Positions 43,175 through 55,445 of a DNA stretch of 64,000 bases are shown piece after piece. The position numbers and the translations under genes are program-made. Within the stretch, counting starts at the first letter, position 1; each line of letters begins with the position of its first letter. The stretch lies in contig CM036628.1 of NCBI GenBank assembly GCA_020746105.1, positions 21,223,191-21,287,190 of the forward strand, written 5' to 3'. Origin of the DNA: Trogon surrucura. Lineage: Eukaryota > Chordata > Aves > Trogoniformes > Trogonidae. The notes under the pieces were generated by a model, which worked only from the letters and a program-made list of their open reading frames with translations, ran no database searches and was not told the origin of the DNA.

Positions 43175-43288
43175 CTCATTTTATTTCTGTTTTCACAGGT
43201 GCTGGATCACAGAGCAAATGTTGGTGTGTATACAAAAGACCTTGCAATTCATCTCCTGAAGGAGCAGCAGACCAGCGTGGTGTGGTGA
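43175..43288 (+). other. Possible terminal exon, weak
   Basis: A strong acceptor (a TTTATTTCTGTTTTCACAG-type tract) ends at 43198. The next 29 codons (VLDHRANVGVYTKDLAIHLL, then KEQQTSVVW) close with TGA at 43286-43288. Composition looks protein-like, but another frame stays open longer, no upstream exon is recognised, and no family match comes to mind. Most likely chance. Confidence 0.12.
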
Positions 43289-45798
43289 AGCCCTGGCAGC
43301 AGCCGGGCCCCGGGGGGGGCACTTCAGATCCAGCCCATTCCCTGCAATATTTGGGGGGCAGGAAGGGGAGCACCCTGCTTTTCACCGGGGGATGCTCGGC
43401 ATTGCCACTGGGCCTGTGCCCGCGTCCCTGCACCATGAGCTGTCCCAGGGTTGGGTTGTCTCCCTCAATCTGGCCGGGTTTGATCAGGTTTTCCATCCCG
43501 GAGCTGTGAGACTTCCCCCGATGACAGTTTCATCAAAACGATTACGTTTCGACGCAAATCCTCGGTTTTGACAGCTCAAGGATTTCTGACAAAACCCCAA
43601 AACAAAACAGGGCGCTCTTGGAAGTTTCTCAGCCAGCTGCAGCGTAACGTTGATGAGGTTGTACATCCTGGGGTGAGAGAAGGAACGGGAAACACCCGTT
43701 CGGTTCCCCAGGGCTGTATTTCAAAGCCAGCGACAGACCTGACGACCCCCCGGGCGCTCACGGGAACGGTGAGCAGGGTGGAACCCGGCTGCCCTGACAG
43801 CGCGCCGGATCCGCTTTGGGCAGGAGGCATCCAAAGTGACAGTCCGAGAATTTGGGGAGGGAAATAATTGGTTCTTTTCAGCAGAGCCTGTCGAGGAAGA
43901 GTGACCGGGCTGCGGTTTCTCTGTGTGGCCGGAGGCACCGACCGGAGCAGCGTGTTCCATCAACTCGCCCCTCGCCGCTGCCAGCCGCAGTTTAATAGTA
44001 ATTGACTGAGAAGTGTTGGCTATTCGAACCCGTCCTGCCTTTTAGTGCTTTTCCTGTCTAACAGTGACCTGCTTGTCTGAAATTTTAAGGTCCTTCCTGG
44101 CTGAGCTGTGTCGACTCTCAGTTTTCCAACTGCCAGATCCCTCTTCTTCTGTTTTTGGGCAGGCTCTTCAGCTCCTCCGCTCACAGCTCCTGCACCCTTG
44201 GAAAAACAGAGTGGACTGAATATCCTGGTTTGAGACACTGAAAAAAACCCACCCTAAACCTGCTAGTGTGGTAGGGCTGGAGGTGTTTTTCTGTTTCACA
44301 AGTCGCATTGTGAAGAGAAAGAAATTAAAAAAATAATAAGTCTCAGAACATTATTTTGTTAAAAAAATAGAAAGGTAATGTTGATAAAAATAAAACTGGC
44401 CTTGGGTTTTTGCTTTTTTTTAAAGTAAGACCCAAAATATTCCCTGAGTCTGCCTGCTCACCTGGCCAGCCCAGGGACGGACCCTTCCTGCAGGGATGCT
44501 CCCAGGGAAGCCCCTCAGCGCCAGGAGGATGGGGAGGGAGAGAGGCACTGCCCACAGCAGACAATCCATCACCTTCCCTGCACCAGGAGAACCTGTGGTT
44601 CCGAACGCTTGGGGCCCTTGCAATAAATAGCAAATAATAACCTGGAAAGGTGTGCTCAGGTGTGGCTCGGGACGAGTAGCTCCTTGGCACTGGGGAACTG
44701 GAGCAGGAGGGAGAGGCGTGATGTTAATTGAGAGCGATGGCTTTGAGACACGAGAATTTGCAAAATGGGAACTCAAACACGGCTGTGCCGGCTATTAGGG
44801 AGACTGCTGAGAGACGGAGGAGGGGGTGAAGGGCTCTTCCTTTTTGAAAAAGTCCTCCTGGTTCCACTGGATAATCCCAATTTACAAAACAGCTGAGGTT
44901 TAAAATGCCGCAATAATCCACTCATTAGCCCTCGCGGCGAACCGGTGCCTCTGGGTATTTTTCAGCGGGAGGTGGGCCGGGTGCTTTGGGAGATAATTGC
45001 TGCGCACACCAGAACCCCTCGGGAGGCGGCAAACTCTAATTTTGGTGAATTCCTCCGGGTGCCCGGCAGGACGGCTGTGCCGTGCCATCAAGCGGGTCCC
45101 AGGTCCCTCCAGAGCCCTGAGCAGGGACAAGGACTCACAAGGAGCCGAGGGAAAAGCAAGAAAATATTTTAATGAAGTATTTCCATCTCGATGAAATGGC
45201 ATTTTCTTTCCAAGCGCATCCTCACCCCGGTGTGAGCTGGAGGAGCTGGCAGCCCTCCGTCCCCTTGACTGCTTGGAGCACCCTCAGACCCCCAGCCGGG
45301 GCAGGAATTGTGTGACCAGCGGGTCTGAAACTGTGCAGGAGTCGAGCTGCTGCCAAAAGCGTCTTGTCTGCTCCCAGAATTACCCACCAAGAGTTTGATT
45401 TCCCAAGCCCTTTAGACTGTGATGTTCTCATAACGTTTCCAGGGGAGAATTTCATACACGCAAAGGATGCCGGCAGGCCTGGTTGCTCCTTGCTGCTTGC
45501 AAGTAATTCCTCTACTGACAGATTTTTTTCTTTCCTTGCGAGCAGCGTTCAGAGCGGTGCTCGTCCTGCGGGGCTGCAGCTCCGGCCGATGGTCCTGTCA
45601 GCCAGAAGTGACCGATTGCAAACGCCAAACTGACTGTCAAGGCTGAAACACACCTCCCCCTGCCGCGCCCCCAAACCCCTCCCCAGAGCCCCCCGCAGAG
45701 CAACAGAACAAAGAGGGAAAACACAAGGAGATTTCTTTAAAAAGCTGTTTCCATTTTCCATAGCATTGTTCAGTGGGGAGGAAGCTAAACTATTTCCC

Positions 45799-45814
45799 CT
45801 GGGCTTTAGCCCAG
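45799..45814. other. 7-bp perfect inverted repeat
   Basis: CTGGGCT-TT-AGCCCAG: perfect 7-bp arms with a 2-nt spacer, a tight palindrome. No flanking repeat structure. It could be a dimeric binding site. Confidence 0.5.
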
Positions 45815-46107
45815 CCTAAAAACAGGCACATCATCATCTTTTACCATAACTGGATGTGCCTGCAGAGCCCCAGCGTGTGAAATCAGGGTCTTTTTCTAAA
45901 GCGTGTGGGTTGTCCCTTGTCTGGGATGGTCCCAAATTTGCTTTGGAGCCACCGAAAACGCTGACGCGTCCTTTTGGTTTGGTGCTGAGCAGCTGGCGCT
46001 CCCCCTCCCGAGTCTGCAAGACCTCGTGCCCGCAGGGGTGATGCTGCCCACGAGTCCCTCAAAATGTCACTGGGCTGGTGTCTCTCCTTCTCTTCTGCTC
46101 TTTCCAG

Positions 46108-46126
46108 AAGGAGGAGGAGGAGGGAA
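46108..46126 (+). repeat. (AGG)n tract
   Basis: A short GGA/AGG repeat, AAGGAGGAGGAGGAGGG. Simple sequence. Confidence 0.8.
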
Positions 46127-46499
46127 ACCCCACTAGGTTACCCCCAAACACATCCTTCCTCCATGTCTCCATCCTCCCGTTAGCTCGGTGCTGCCCCATG
46201 TCACCGTAAGGGCCAGCGAGGGATTTCCACTCTGAAGAGCACCGGCATGGCCCCGGTGGTTTGCCCGTAAAGGAAGGATGAGCAATGAGGGGAGAACTAA
46301 AAAAAGACAAGTGCAGCCACCTCAGCTCTTTCTTTTCCCTTTCCCCTCTCCCCAAGTCAGTAGCTCCTCACTGGTCTGAGCTCTGCAGGTGCCTCGGGGC
46401 TCCCCCGGACCTCCCACCCCATACGGGACCCCTCCGCCCACCAGCTGCTCAGCTCCCTCCCCACTCCCGATGGAAATGTTTGTTCCTGCGAAGATGTAG

Positions 46500-46760
46500 C
46501 TAAAAAAGGTGGAATAAATAATTGCAGAGATCAGAAAAATGGTCTTTGTGGTGGGAAATACATTCGGGGAGAAGAGTGAAAAAAATAAATAGGGGGGGAA
46601 ATTGTTTGAGCTGATGAAGAAAACAGGGTCTCATCAGAGCATCCCGGAGAGACCCCATTTCCCATTAATGGAGAAAGCAAATTGAAGGCTAATTGCTGGA
46701 TTTGTAGCGGGTTCTTTACGTCGCGTGAAACAGGATCTGTGTTATGATTCATGCGTTCTG
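46500..46760. promoter_or_regulatory. AT-rich island
   Basis: GTGGAATAAATAATTGCAG, GAAAAAAATAAATAGG, CCCATTAATGGAG, GCAAATTGAAGGCTAATTGC and GTTATGATTCATGC within 260 bp. Several ATTA words; ACCCCATTTCCCATTAATGG-type region. Candidate regulatory element. Confidence 0.32.
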
Positions 46761-47076
46761 TGCAACTTAGGCAGGCAAGCTGCTTTTGCAATCAGGCGTC
46801 ACCGGGCTGGCTAAGAGCAGCGACTGCTGGGGAGGGGGCCGACCAGCCCTCCCTCTCCTGGAGAAGGACCACGGCCCATCCGCCTCCCGCGGGACCTCGA
46901 GCCCCTCACCCCAGATCCCTGCCTTGTTCTCTGCCCTTGTCACCCCAGGGCTTTGGCTTTGCTGCCCTGCAGGTCGGGGTTTCTGGGCCAGCGGGGTTCT
47001 CGCAGACGCTCGCCGCTCAAAGTCGACTGAATCTCTTCACCGCCGGCGGGGACTCTCCGGCTTGACGGGGGCTGCC

Positions 47077-47136
47077 GCAGGTGGGATTGTGCAAGGTGGG
47101 ACTACTCGAGGTGGGATTTCCCAAGGAGGGATTGCC
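47077..47136 (+). repeat. 15-bp tandem repeat, four copies
   Basis: Four consecutive 15-bp units share the core (A/G)AGG(T/A)GGGA(T/C)T; the spacing is exactly 15 bp. As 15 is a multiple of three, a frame reads a GG-I/T-x-Q/R pattern across it (GGIVQGGTTRGGISQGGIAT), but this is likely a minisatellite, not a gene. Confidence 0.75.
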
Positions 47137-47679
47137 ACCTCTGCCGCTGCCTTGCAGGAGGCATCTCCATAGGGACGGCGATGGCGAGGGGACACGGGGC
47201 TCAGGGGGGCAGCGTGGCTCGGGGAGGGGGTGTGTGACGGCGTATTCACTGCTTTCTGTTTGGAGAGAGGGAGGAAATTAAAGGAAGATGAAGGGCAGAA
47301 AGGGATGAAGGCAGGAGAGGTGTTTTCCACTCGTCTGATGGCGGAGCGGGCTCCGTTTTGGGGGCTGGGGGGCAGCTCACACAAGAATGGCTTGCGAGGA
47401 GCAGCCCTGCTGCCCGCTGGCTCTCAGGGGCTGCTGCTGAACACCCCAGCAGCTGCCGAGGGGAAAGGAGCAGTGCCACGCTCAGCGTCGGGCACGCCGC
47501 GGTGTTGCATAGGGACTGGGAAGTATTTTATGCACCAAAAATAATATTTCGGCAAGATCCTTCCCGCAGGCTTTGTGAGGGCTGATCTCTGCGCGGGAAG
47601 CTGGGTGCTGCGAGGTGCTCGGGCTCGGATGCTTTTTGTTCTTTGCACGAGGCCCAGCCCAGCGTGGGTGCTGCTGCAA

Positions 47680-47960
47680 AGGGAAAAATAAACAGTAAAA
47701 TATGTATAAACACCCTGTTGTCTCCTGCACCCACCAAACTGTTGCTGTTCTTAAAATAATTGTGTATGTGTTGAATGCTGACTAATTAATGAGCACATAT
47801 TTAGAGGGGGATTAACAGCAATGTAATCAATGCAGATCTATTATGGCTAATTACGTATGTGTATCTATTACATACCTCCTAATCTTCTATAAATATGGTT
47901 TTTATAATCACTTCGTTAGCAGGTACCTAAAGTAATGCAAAGAATTTGCAATACAAGTGA
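47680..47960. promoter_or_regulatory. Candidate conserved non-coding element
   Basis: A 280-bp strongly AT-rich block, one of the clearest here: AAAATAAACAGTAAAATATG, GACTAATTAATGAGC (TAATTAAT at 47,783-47,790), GGGGATTAACAGC, CAATGTAATCAATGC, GGCTAATTACGTATG and CTATAAATATGG. GTATGT and ACATAC form a short inverted pair around 47,855-47,875. Many homeodomain-type cores and no frame. A strong enhancer candidate, untested. Confidence 0.47.
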
Positions 47961-48539
47961 GATCCTGGCTCCGTTCCAGCTCAGGTAATTACACCCTGGC
48001 CTCATTCAATCCCTCTGCATCTCCCCTTGGGAATACATTTAACTTCCCATCCAAAAATGTCAGAGCGCGTCACCCAGAGCCCTGTGCAGTGTTGCACCCC
48101 AAAGGGCGCTGCGGCATCGCGGCACCAGGTGGGATGAGGCATCTCTCTGGAGCGAACCTTGGAACATGCTGCGTGTGTTTAATCCATCCAAAATTGAGAT
48201 TAGGGCATTATTAGTCCCTGTGGAATATCAGTAACAGCTTCCAAGTCTGGGGAAAAGACACTGTGAAATAATGAGGAGGATCTGAGAGGCTTCTAGGGCG
48301 AAATCGATCAGTTTGGTTTTGGGGTGAGATATGTCACACACGGCAAACAGCGAAGGGGTGGCAGCGGCGTCAAGGTCAGCCTGTGCGGGGGCTCAGGGAG
48401 CAAAGAGCAACATACACGCTTCACCACAAGCCCAATTGCACCGGGGTTAAGTCTGGCGCTTCAGGAGTCAAAACATCTTTCAAACGTCTCCTCAGGCTGG
48501 AAAGCCCCCTCCGATGGCCACAGAAAGGGGAAAAGCGTG

Positions 48540-48910
48540 ACCCAGTCTGCTGCTCCGGATTATTCAGTGTTCAAGCACTTAATGGAGATTAATCACTTCT
48601 TCCTGGGATGCCCAGGAACACCTTTCATGTCTGGAGCGCTTTTCCCCATGCATTGGTATCTGCAGGGCGATGGGACTGGCAGGGCTGGGGTCCCTCAGCC
48701 AGCGGGGCAGCAGCAAAGCGAGGGCTGGCGCGGGGCCCCACTCTGCTCCCCAGGGCAGGACGCTGCTCGGGCAGGAGCCTCGAGGAAGCAGCTTCTCTGC
48801 CTCCGCCCCGTCACGTTGTGCCTCAGCACCCCGGTGGGCCGTGACATGACAGAAATAAATTATTTAGCTGGCTAATTGGCAAATCTATCTCATGTGAGCT
48901 TTCCAGGCTC
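48540..48910. promoter_or_regulatory. Two short AT-rich patches
   Basis: First patch (about 48,558-48,600): GGATTATTCAGTGTTC, CAAGCACTTAATGG (NKX-like CACTTAA) and GATTAATCAC. Second (about 48,845-48,895): AGAAATAAATTATTTAGC and GGCTAATTGGC. GC-rich DNA lies between. Weak regulatory candidates. Confidence 0.27.
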
Positions 48911-49974
48911 TACAGCAGTGTCAAACCGGGTGTGAAGCATCCCTGTCCTGCCCAGGGACACCCGGTGGCTCTGGGGATGTGAGGAACCCTCCCGGGTTAG
49001 GTCAGGCCATTTCTGTCAGTAGCGGGAGCAGAGCAGTGCGCTGCAGACTCCGAGATTTTCTCTTAGAATTCTTTAGGATTTGGTAACATCCGTGTGCAAC
49101 AGCCTGAAAAGCCACAGGGGTTCCCCAGCCTGGAAGTGGTGGGAAATTCCCTTTAGTCTTAGAAAATCATGTGTGACCTCGTTTGCTTGTTCCTTCGTGG
49201 TGCTCTCTCACAGGTCTGAAGAGCACGAGGGGCAGAAAATAAAGGTGCCTGATTTGGGGGTTTGGAACTTGCCAACCACGGGGACGGTGTCACCGGCGGG
49301 ACACGGGGCCCGTCCCGGGACTGGGCTGGGTGAGGGCAGCCTGGCCGGGGCGCGGTGGCGGGAGGAGCGGGTTCCAGTGCGCAAAGGGCTGCGGAGGCGC
49401 TGGGCTGCGGCACGGGCGTGCGTGCAAGCTCCGCTTTCCCGTTTTAACCTAGAGACCCTGAAATGCTGTGTTCCAGCTGACAACTCATAAAAGCTGTCGT
49501 GTCCTGTATGGCAGCGCACATCTGCCGGCAGTATGGCTCCCGGGGGGACACAAACTCCAGCGGGACTTCAGGATTTTTGTAGGGACTTGCTGAAAGGGAG
49601 CAGAGGGAGGAATGGGAGTGTTTGCCTCCCGGCAGGGGTGCTCCTGATGTCCTCTTGGCCGCTCGTGGTGGAAGGGTGGTTTCGGGTAAAGATGGGTCGG
49701 AGCCCAGAGAGACTCTCCAAAGGTCAGCAGCGTCCCGACCGCAGGAGGAGTGTGACACCCGCTGCCAGGACAACTGGAGAGGGAGATGGCTGAGCCATCC
49801 TAAGACACAGCTTGAACAGCCTTTCTCGCCCTGGCTTCAACGGGCCGCTGTGTGTTTCTTGGGTCTGCTCTCAGGACGGGATGAGCTTGTGCGTTACCGG
49901 AGCTCAAGTGGAGCCTCAGAGCCCCTTCTTGGCACCAGCAGCGCTCGGCCTCTTGGCTGCCTTAAACCTGACTC

Positions 49975-49994
49975 TGTGTGTGTGTGTGTGTGTG
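49975..49994 (+). repeat. (TG)10 microsatellite
   Basis: Twenty bases of perfect TG alternation. Likely length-polymorphic. Confidence 0.95.
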
Positions 49995-51484
49995 CATGAG
50001 CAGAAGCGACCCACCGCCCATCCCTCCGCCTCACTGGCTGCCAGGTGTGCCCGGCCATGCCAGCCTTGTGGGGAGTCGAGGGACAGGGCGGGTTGGGAGA
50101 GGGCGGCTGGACTGGCTGGGCTTGGGGAGGGATGCTGCCGCCCTGCGGGGGGGACACAGTGGCTCTGTCCCGCACCCAGCGCTCCCCAGCTCCCGGTGGA
50201 GGGCTGGGCAGTGGCGGCCACAGAGGAAAACACACAGAACCAGGCGGAGAGGGGAAACCCAAACAAAAGCAGCGTGTGGCAGCGCGGCAACTGTGTGCAA
50301 AGGAAATGAGTAAAGACCCTACAGGACTCACTAATGGCTTCCACCGCGCGCCGCTGTCTCTTACGAGGTCTTTGCTGTGCTAGTTTGGACACATCCCATA
50401 TCCCACAGACCTTCATTATCCTACTTGTGTTCGCCGCGGTTCTCCATAAATATTTTATGAGCATCCTCTTTGCAAGCCTTTCGTTTGGATTTGCCCAGTG
50501 AAACCGTCTGCGTGGAAAGGAGAAGAGAGAGGAGGCGAATAACAAGAATGATCACGGAAAAGAGTGGGGGAGAGGACAGCAGGGAGAAGAAACCTCTGCC
50601 TTTCCTCAATACCTGGGCTGTCTTGCCTCTGCTGGTGTCTGATCCTGGGAGAGAAGCTGCGTCCCTCAACCAGGGGATCCGTGCACAGGGCTTGTTCCCA
50701 GCAGTGCTGCTCCACCACAACGGAACGAGAGGAGATCCTGGAGATGGAACTTGCAGCCCCAGCATCTTCTCCCTGGCGGAGCCACGTCCACCTGCTGCTC
50801 ACGCCCTGGCCCCAGTTTGCCTTCGGGAGCCGCCCTCCCTCCCCTCCCGCCGGTGTCCGAGGGGCAGCTCGAGCCCTTCCCAGCTCTGCCTCCACCAGGG
50901 GAGAGTCCTGCAGCGTACCCATCCTGCTGCTTCACCAGCCTGAAGACAGGGCTGGCTGGGAAGCAAGAATTCCATTTAGAGAGAAACAAAAACCACCTCG
51001 AACTCTGAGGTTTGGAAATCCGTTCTCATCGTCACTTCGAAGAGAGAGCGAAGTGCTGGTGACCACAAGCTGGGAAGGAGCGGCTGGTGCTGCTCGGGGT
51101 CACAAGCCCTGCGGCCGGTCCTGCAGGAGCTGGGGCCGGTCTCAAACCCTTGCAGGGCTCTCTCCGGAGAGCTGCTCTTACAGACCCCGTAAATCTTCTC
51201 AGCCCAAGTGCTGCCCGACGTGATGACGTCCCTAGTGAAGAGGGTAAACACAGTAAGTGTCTTCCCGAAGAGCAGCGTGTCAGGGCCTTTAGCAGACCCC
51301 TCTTCCCTCCTGTGGCCATGGAGCCCACATGCCCTCGAAGGCTTGTGAGGAGAGGTTTCTTTCCCAGCTTTTCCTGTGTAAGACGCTCCTTTGAGGTACG
51401 TGTTTAATAACAGAGGAGCTGGACTTCCACCCTTCCCTTTGCGAGGATACAGAGCTTGCCGTTGGGGAATTTTTCCTGCTGAGG

Positions 51485-51610
51485 TACATTCCTAAATAAA
51501 TAAATAAAGCAGTTAAGTAATTTCCTGTCTAATTGGTAAGAGGATGAAATAAGTGCCCTAATCAGCCTTTTCTGTCTCTAATTTCTGCCTAACGTTGACA
51601 TTGCTTGCCC
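51485..51610. promoter_or_regulatory. AT-rich island with (TAAA)n
   Basis: (TAAA)4 at about 51,493-51,509, then GTTAAGTAATTTCC, CTAATTGGTAAGAGG and GCCCTAATCAGCC. A patch of homeodomain-type cores in about 110 bp. Candidate. Confidence 0.3.
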
Positions 51611-52039
51611 CAGCTTGATGCTGCAGTAAGCCCAGCATGTGTGTGGTGCAGTTGTTCCCGTTTACGCTGGAGCGGCTGTGGGAAGCGTCAGGCTCGCAGG
51701 CTCCGAGCTTTGCTCAGCTCATTTTAATCCCCTCAAACCTCACCTGGGGCTGCAGAGCCCACAGGGAGCTTCTGTGCATCCCTGAGCTGCTCGCCGGAGG
51801 CTGGCCAGCCCGGCTTCTTGTGAAGATGCGCACACCAAGCTAAAAAAGTACCAGATTGCCCAAGACAAAACTTGTCTCCAACTGCCAAAGTGCATGGTCG
51901 GCGTCCAATCCCGGCCGGCATGACAGAAACCGCCCCAAGATCTCTTTGTTACTGAGAGAGATGAAAAATGACAGAACACCCTCGCAAGCACTGGGTGGGT
52001 CCCATCTCCGGCTCAGTCTCAACAGGAGATGCTCTCATC

Positions 52040-52330
52040 TCTTCCCATAGATGAGTTTCTCACTCCTCTGTTGGATTATTCCCCTGAAATTTATCACCTG
52101 TTTCCCTTTCCTCAATCCCATCTTCCTAATTACGCATTCCTCTACCTTTCTTAATCGCTCTCCTCCCCTCTGCTCGCTGACACCCTTTAAGCTACTTAAA
52201 AGCCAGTGGTGTGACCCTTCTCCCCGGCTTTTGCACCTCTGCTGCCCCAGCGTGTGCAGGCTTTCCCCGCCCTGTGTTCCCCACCCTAAAACTGACTTTT
52301 CCCTCCTGGTTTCACGGCAGGCCCCCCAGC
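52040..52330. other. Pyrimidine-rich segment, unassigned
   Basis: C/T-rich with TTTCC, CTTCC and TTCCTC words, unlike its neighbours. It superficially resembles the pyrimidine bias of LINE ORF2 relics, but no reverse-transcriptase motif is seen in any frame. I cannot assign it. Confidence 0.35.
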
Positions 52331-52400
52331 ACCCAGCTGACAGGGGACACCAGTCACGCCGAGATGTGAGAGCATCTGCCAGACCGTCCACAGAGTCACC

Positions 52401-52460
52401 GTCTTCTCCCTGCTCCTCCTCCTCCTCGGGCTCTCTGCTCTCCCTGTCCTCTCTCCCTCG
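52401..52460. repeat. CTC/TCC-rich tract
   Basis: About 50 bp of almost pure pyrimidines with CTCCTCCTCCTC in the middle. Simple sequence. Confidence 0.8.
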
Positions 52461-53559
52461 CACCCGGCAGCCAAATTTTTCTGCATTGGGGTGGATTTTT
52501 TTGCAGGAGGAAGGACGGGTGCTCCACCACCACCGCCTGCCTCTCAGCCCCCAGTGACATTTATCAAGTTAATCCGGTTTGGACATTGCTAACTTCTGCA
52601 TCCTCCCTCCACCACCTCCTTTCCCTCTCCCGGTGCTCGTGCCGTGACTCCCCCAGACGGCCAGCTTATCTCCGTGCCATTTATTATTCGCCCTGCATCC
52701 ACAGTCTGTTTGCCGCCACATGAGACAGGAAAATCAAGTCAGTTCTGGCCTCGGGGGACCCTGCGCTCTGAAAGCAGCAGGAGATGCTCGGGACTGGGGA
52801 GCAGAGGTAACGCGGGACTTTTTAACTGTGGTTTGCATCAGCAGCTCATTTCCTATGGATATCGCGGGTGGAATAAGAGCAAGAGCCACTGGCGTGAGGC
52901 TGTGGATGCGGAGCAGAGCATCTGCAGGGCGCAGCATGGGAGCACTGCTCCGACAGCCGCGCTAGGCCGGCCGCCCGGTGCCGGCGATTCAGGGCAACGC
53001 TGTTTTTTGCTAATGGTATATGGCAAGGCAAGCACTAGAAGAATCTGCTGTGAAAGCTCCCCCAGCTTTGTGAGGCGGTGGGTGCTGGAGAGGCGGCAGC
53101 GAGCCCTGCCGGGCAGATGCTGCCGGGGGGAGCAGTTCAGGACAGGGATGTCATCACCCCTGCCCCTGGGTCTGCACCGGCAGGAGCAGGGCGAGCTCTC
53201 TTCTGCTACGTTTTCCCAACCAGACCCATTTTCCCAGCACAGCATCCCAGGACCGGGTTGTTCCTGCCAGGGGCAAAGGTGGACAGAGCTGCTGCCTCCT
53301 TTTGAGCACTTCCATCCCACTTGGCATTTCCTCCGAGGGGCAGCAGCTTAGGGCAGCTTTTGGTGTTATCCTTAATAGGGAGAAATTCGAGGCTAAGGAT
53401 GGCTCCAGACTAGGAAACAAATTCCCCCAAAAAAGGGCAGGCCGCAAAGACAAAACAAGCAAGGCGCGTTTTCTTTTCTCCGAGAAGTTCACGTTTTTGT
53501 CAGCGAAAAAGGAAAATAAAGCAGACAAGTTTTGAGGCTTTTGTTTTTTCGGGTTTTGT

Positions 53560-53625
53560 TATGTTTTTTGTGTGCGCATGAATGCGCCTGTGCATGTGTG
53601 CATGCGTGGAATCTCTCGCTCCGTC
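53560..53625. repeat. Alternating purine-pyrimidine tract (Z-DNA-like)
   Basis: TTTTTGTGTGCGCATGAATGCGCC, then TGTGCATGTGTGCATGCGTGG: mostly alternating purine and pyrimidine over 50 bp, with TG/CA and CG steps. Such sequence can adopt Z-DNA under torsion. No periodic repeat unit. Confidence 0.45.
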
Positions 53626-55079
53626 TTTTTTCCCAAGGGAAGCCAAAGTAGGGAAATAAAACCTAAAGTGTTTTTTTTTTATCGTTGCTCTTCAGAAACT
53701 AAACAATTTCAGCTATGTGAGGATCCTTACAGAAGACAGTAATTGAGATCACAGAGGCTTTTTCACCACGTAGGCATTTTGGTGAATGTTTTTTGACCCA
53801 CCGCTTTTAACTACTTCATTTTTTTTTTTTCTATATGGCAAAATTTTCCCCCAATGTGGGGTTTTGTGGTACCAGTTCCCTCCTGCCCAGCCTTTCCCCC
53901 AGTGACCAGGGATGTGCTCACCCAGGTGACTCGGATCCAGCCCGCGCCGCGTCGCCGGGGAGGATGGATCCAAGCCAGCGGTGAAAGTGGCATCGTGGCA
54001 TCACGGTCCGGAGAAGAGAAAAAGAAAGCGATCTCCGCCAAAAAGTGTAAATGCACAACGACATATAGTACTCAGGACCCAGGCAGGGAAACATCTAATC
54101 AGCTTCTATTTACCAAATTGCCTAACGAGCACTGTGAGCTCATGCCTCAGAGACGTGGTACCCAGCCCAGCCCCCCGGGGCTGACAGAGGCACTAATAGC
54201 CCCACAAAAAGTCCCGAGACCCTTTGCAGATGCTGGTGGCACCCAAAACCCACCCCGCCGGGCTGCACCGCCCCAGGGACCTCTGGGTGTGCCCCCGGCG
54301 CTCCTGAGGGGTCCGTGTTCTGCATCTGCTCGCTCTGTGGCCACCTCCAGCCCAACCTCATCTGGCTGAGAAAAATGGGTCCGTGGGGATTTGTTTTCCT
54401 CCCGAGCTCAGCGGGGTGGGACCTGGGCTCCTTGGCAGAGGAGGAGGGGCAGAAGCATCCCTACACACCGCCCCGCTCCCCAAGCTTTTTTCTTTAACAT
54501 ATCCTGCTTGTCCCCAGGACCAGAGCCGCAGGACGCAGGGAGAGATAAGGCTCTTCTCACGTTACCCAGAGCTGCCTTTCTGCCACTTGATAGCATTAAT
54601 TATGACTTATTCCTATATAAAAGAAACCCTTCAGAAAGCTACCCCCTGCTTTGCCTCCATCCCCACGTCCATTACGGGGGGACCTCCCCCCCACCCCTCC
54701 TGGCTCCCCTTCCCTGAGCCCACGGGACTTCCCAGTTTTCAGCAATCTGAGATACAGGGGGTTCTTTGAAAACGCTGCACGCTGGCAACTTTCCCACCTA
54801 AGTTTCAAATCTCACTGGATAATATTCTCCATATTCCTTTATGGAAACCAGAAATTCTGGCTTTTCTGTGCGCGTTCTCGTGGCGTCGCTCACCGACGGG
54901 CAGCCCCCGTGGGCTCGGAAGGGAGCGGGGCAAAGGCGGCTTCGTCAGCGGGCGCAGCCCTCGTTAATGGGCACGGTCCTCATTAGCAGCCATCGAGCAA
55001 AGGCTCGGGCTGCAGCGCCGGGAGAAACTTCTCCGTGGAGTAGTTTGTTTTCCAGAAAAGGGCAGATGCAGGTCAACCG

Positions 55080-55445
55080 AGACGAGGCACTGAACGGCAG
55101 CGATATCGTACCCCCCAAAAAAAAAAGGGAAAGAAATCAGATAAAACCAGCGATGTTGAAACATTTTGTTATGATGGTTTTCCAGGGAGGCTTTCCGAAT
55201 GGTTTTTTTGTTGTTGTTGTTTTGCTCCGAAATGACGTTTTCAGACAAAATTTGCCTATGTTTGAGTTAAACCCACTTAAGGGGCTTAAAAAAGGGAAAG
55301 CTTGCAAAAGCAAATGGACTGTTTGGTTTACGATTGAGCAAAACATTTTGGTTGACTTGAAACAGGTTTTGGAGGGGGGGGGATTTTTTTTTTTTATTAT
55401 TTTGTTTTTCATTTCACTGAGTGCAGGCTTGCTTTTTGTCAACAT
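55080..55445. promoter_or_regulatory. AT-rich block
   Basis: TTTTGTTATGATGG, a GTTGTTGTTGTTTTG run and GACAAAATTTGCC, then GTTTGGTTTACG, with a short G-run/T-run (55,373-55,398) at the end. AT-rich, without a frame. Part of it is simple sequence. Weak candidate. Confidence 0.25.

Larger units (their letters stand above)
42456..50000. other. Mixed non-coding block
   Basis: Beyond the listed elements I see only GC-rich non-coding DNA: 42,460-43,170, 43,300-45,790, 45,820-46,490, 46,770-47,070, 47,140-47,670, 48,000-48,530, 48,920-49,970. Long frames (for example 48324-48875) have no domain. No gene seen. Confidence 0.5.

Noticed and set aside
47955-48080. Possible old repeat similar to the GATCCTGGCTCC-type amniote element
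   Set aside because: Only one short word matches, and the rest does not follow the consensus order.
52040-52330. Pyrimidine-rich segment as a LINE relic
   Set aside because: No reverse-transcriptase motif in any frame; bias alone is not enough.
52644-53351. 235-codon plus-strand frame
   Set aside because: No recognisable motif; neighbouring frames overlap it; no promoter or splice context.
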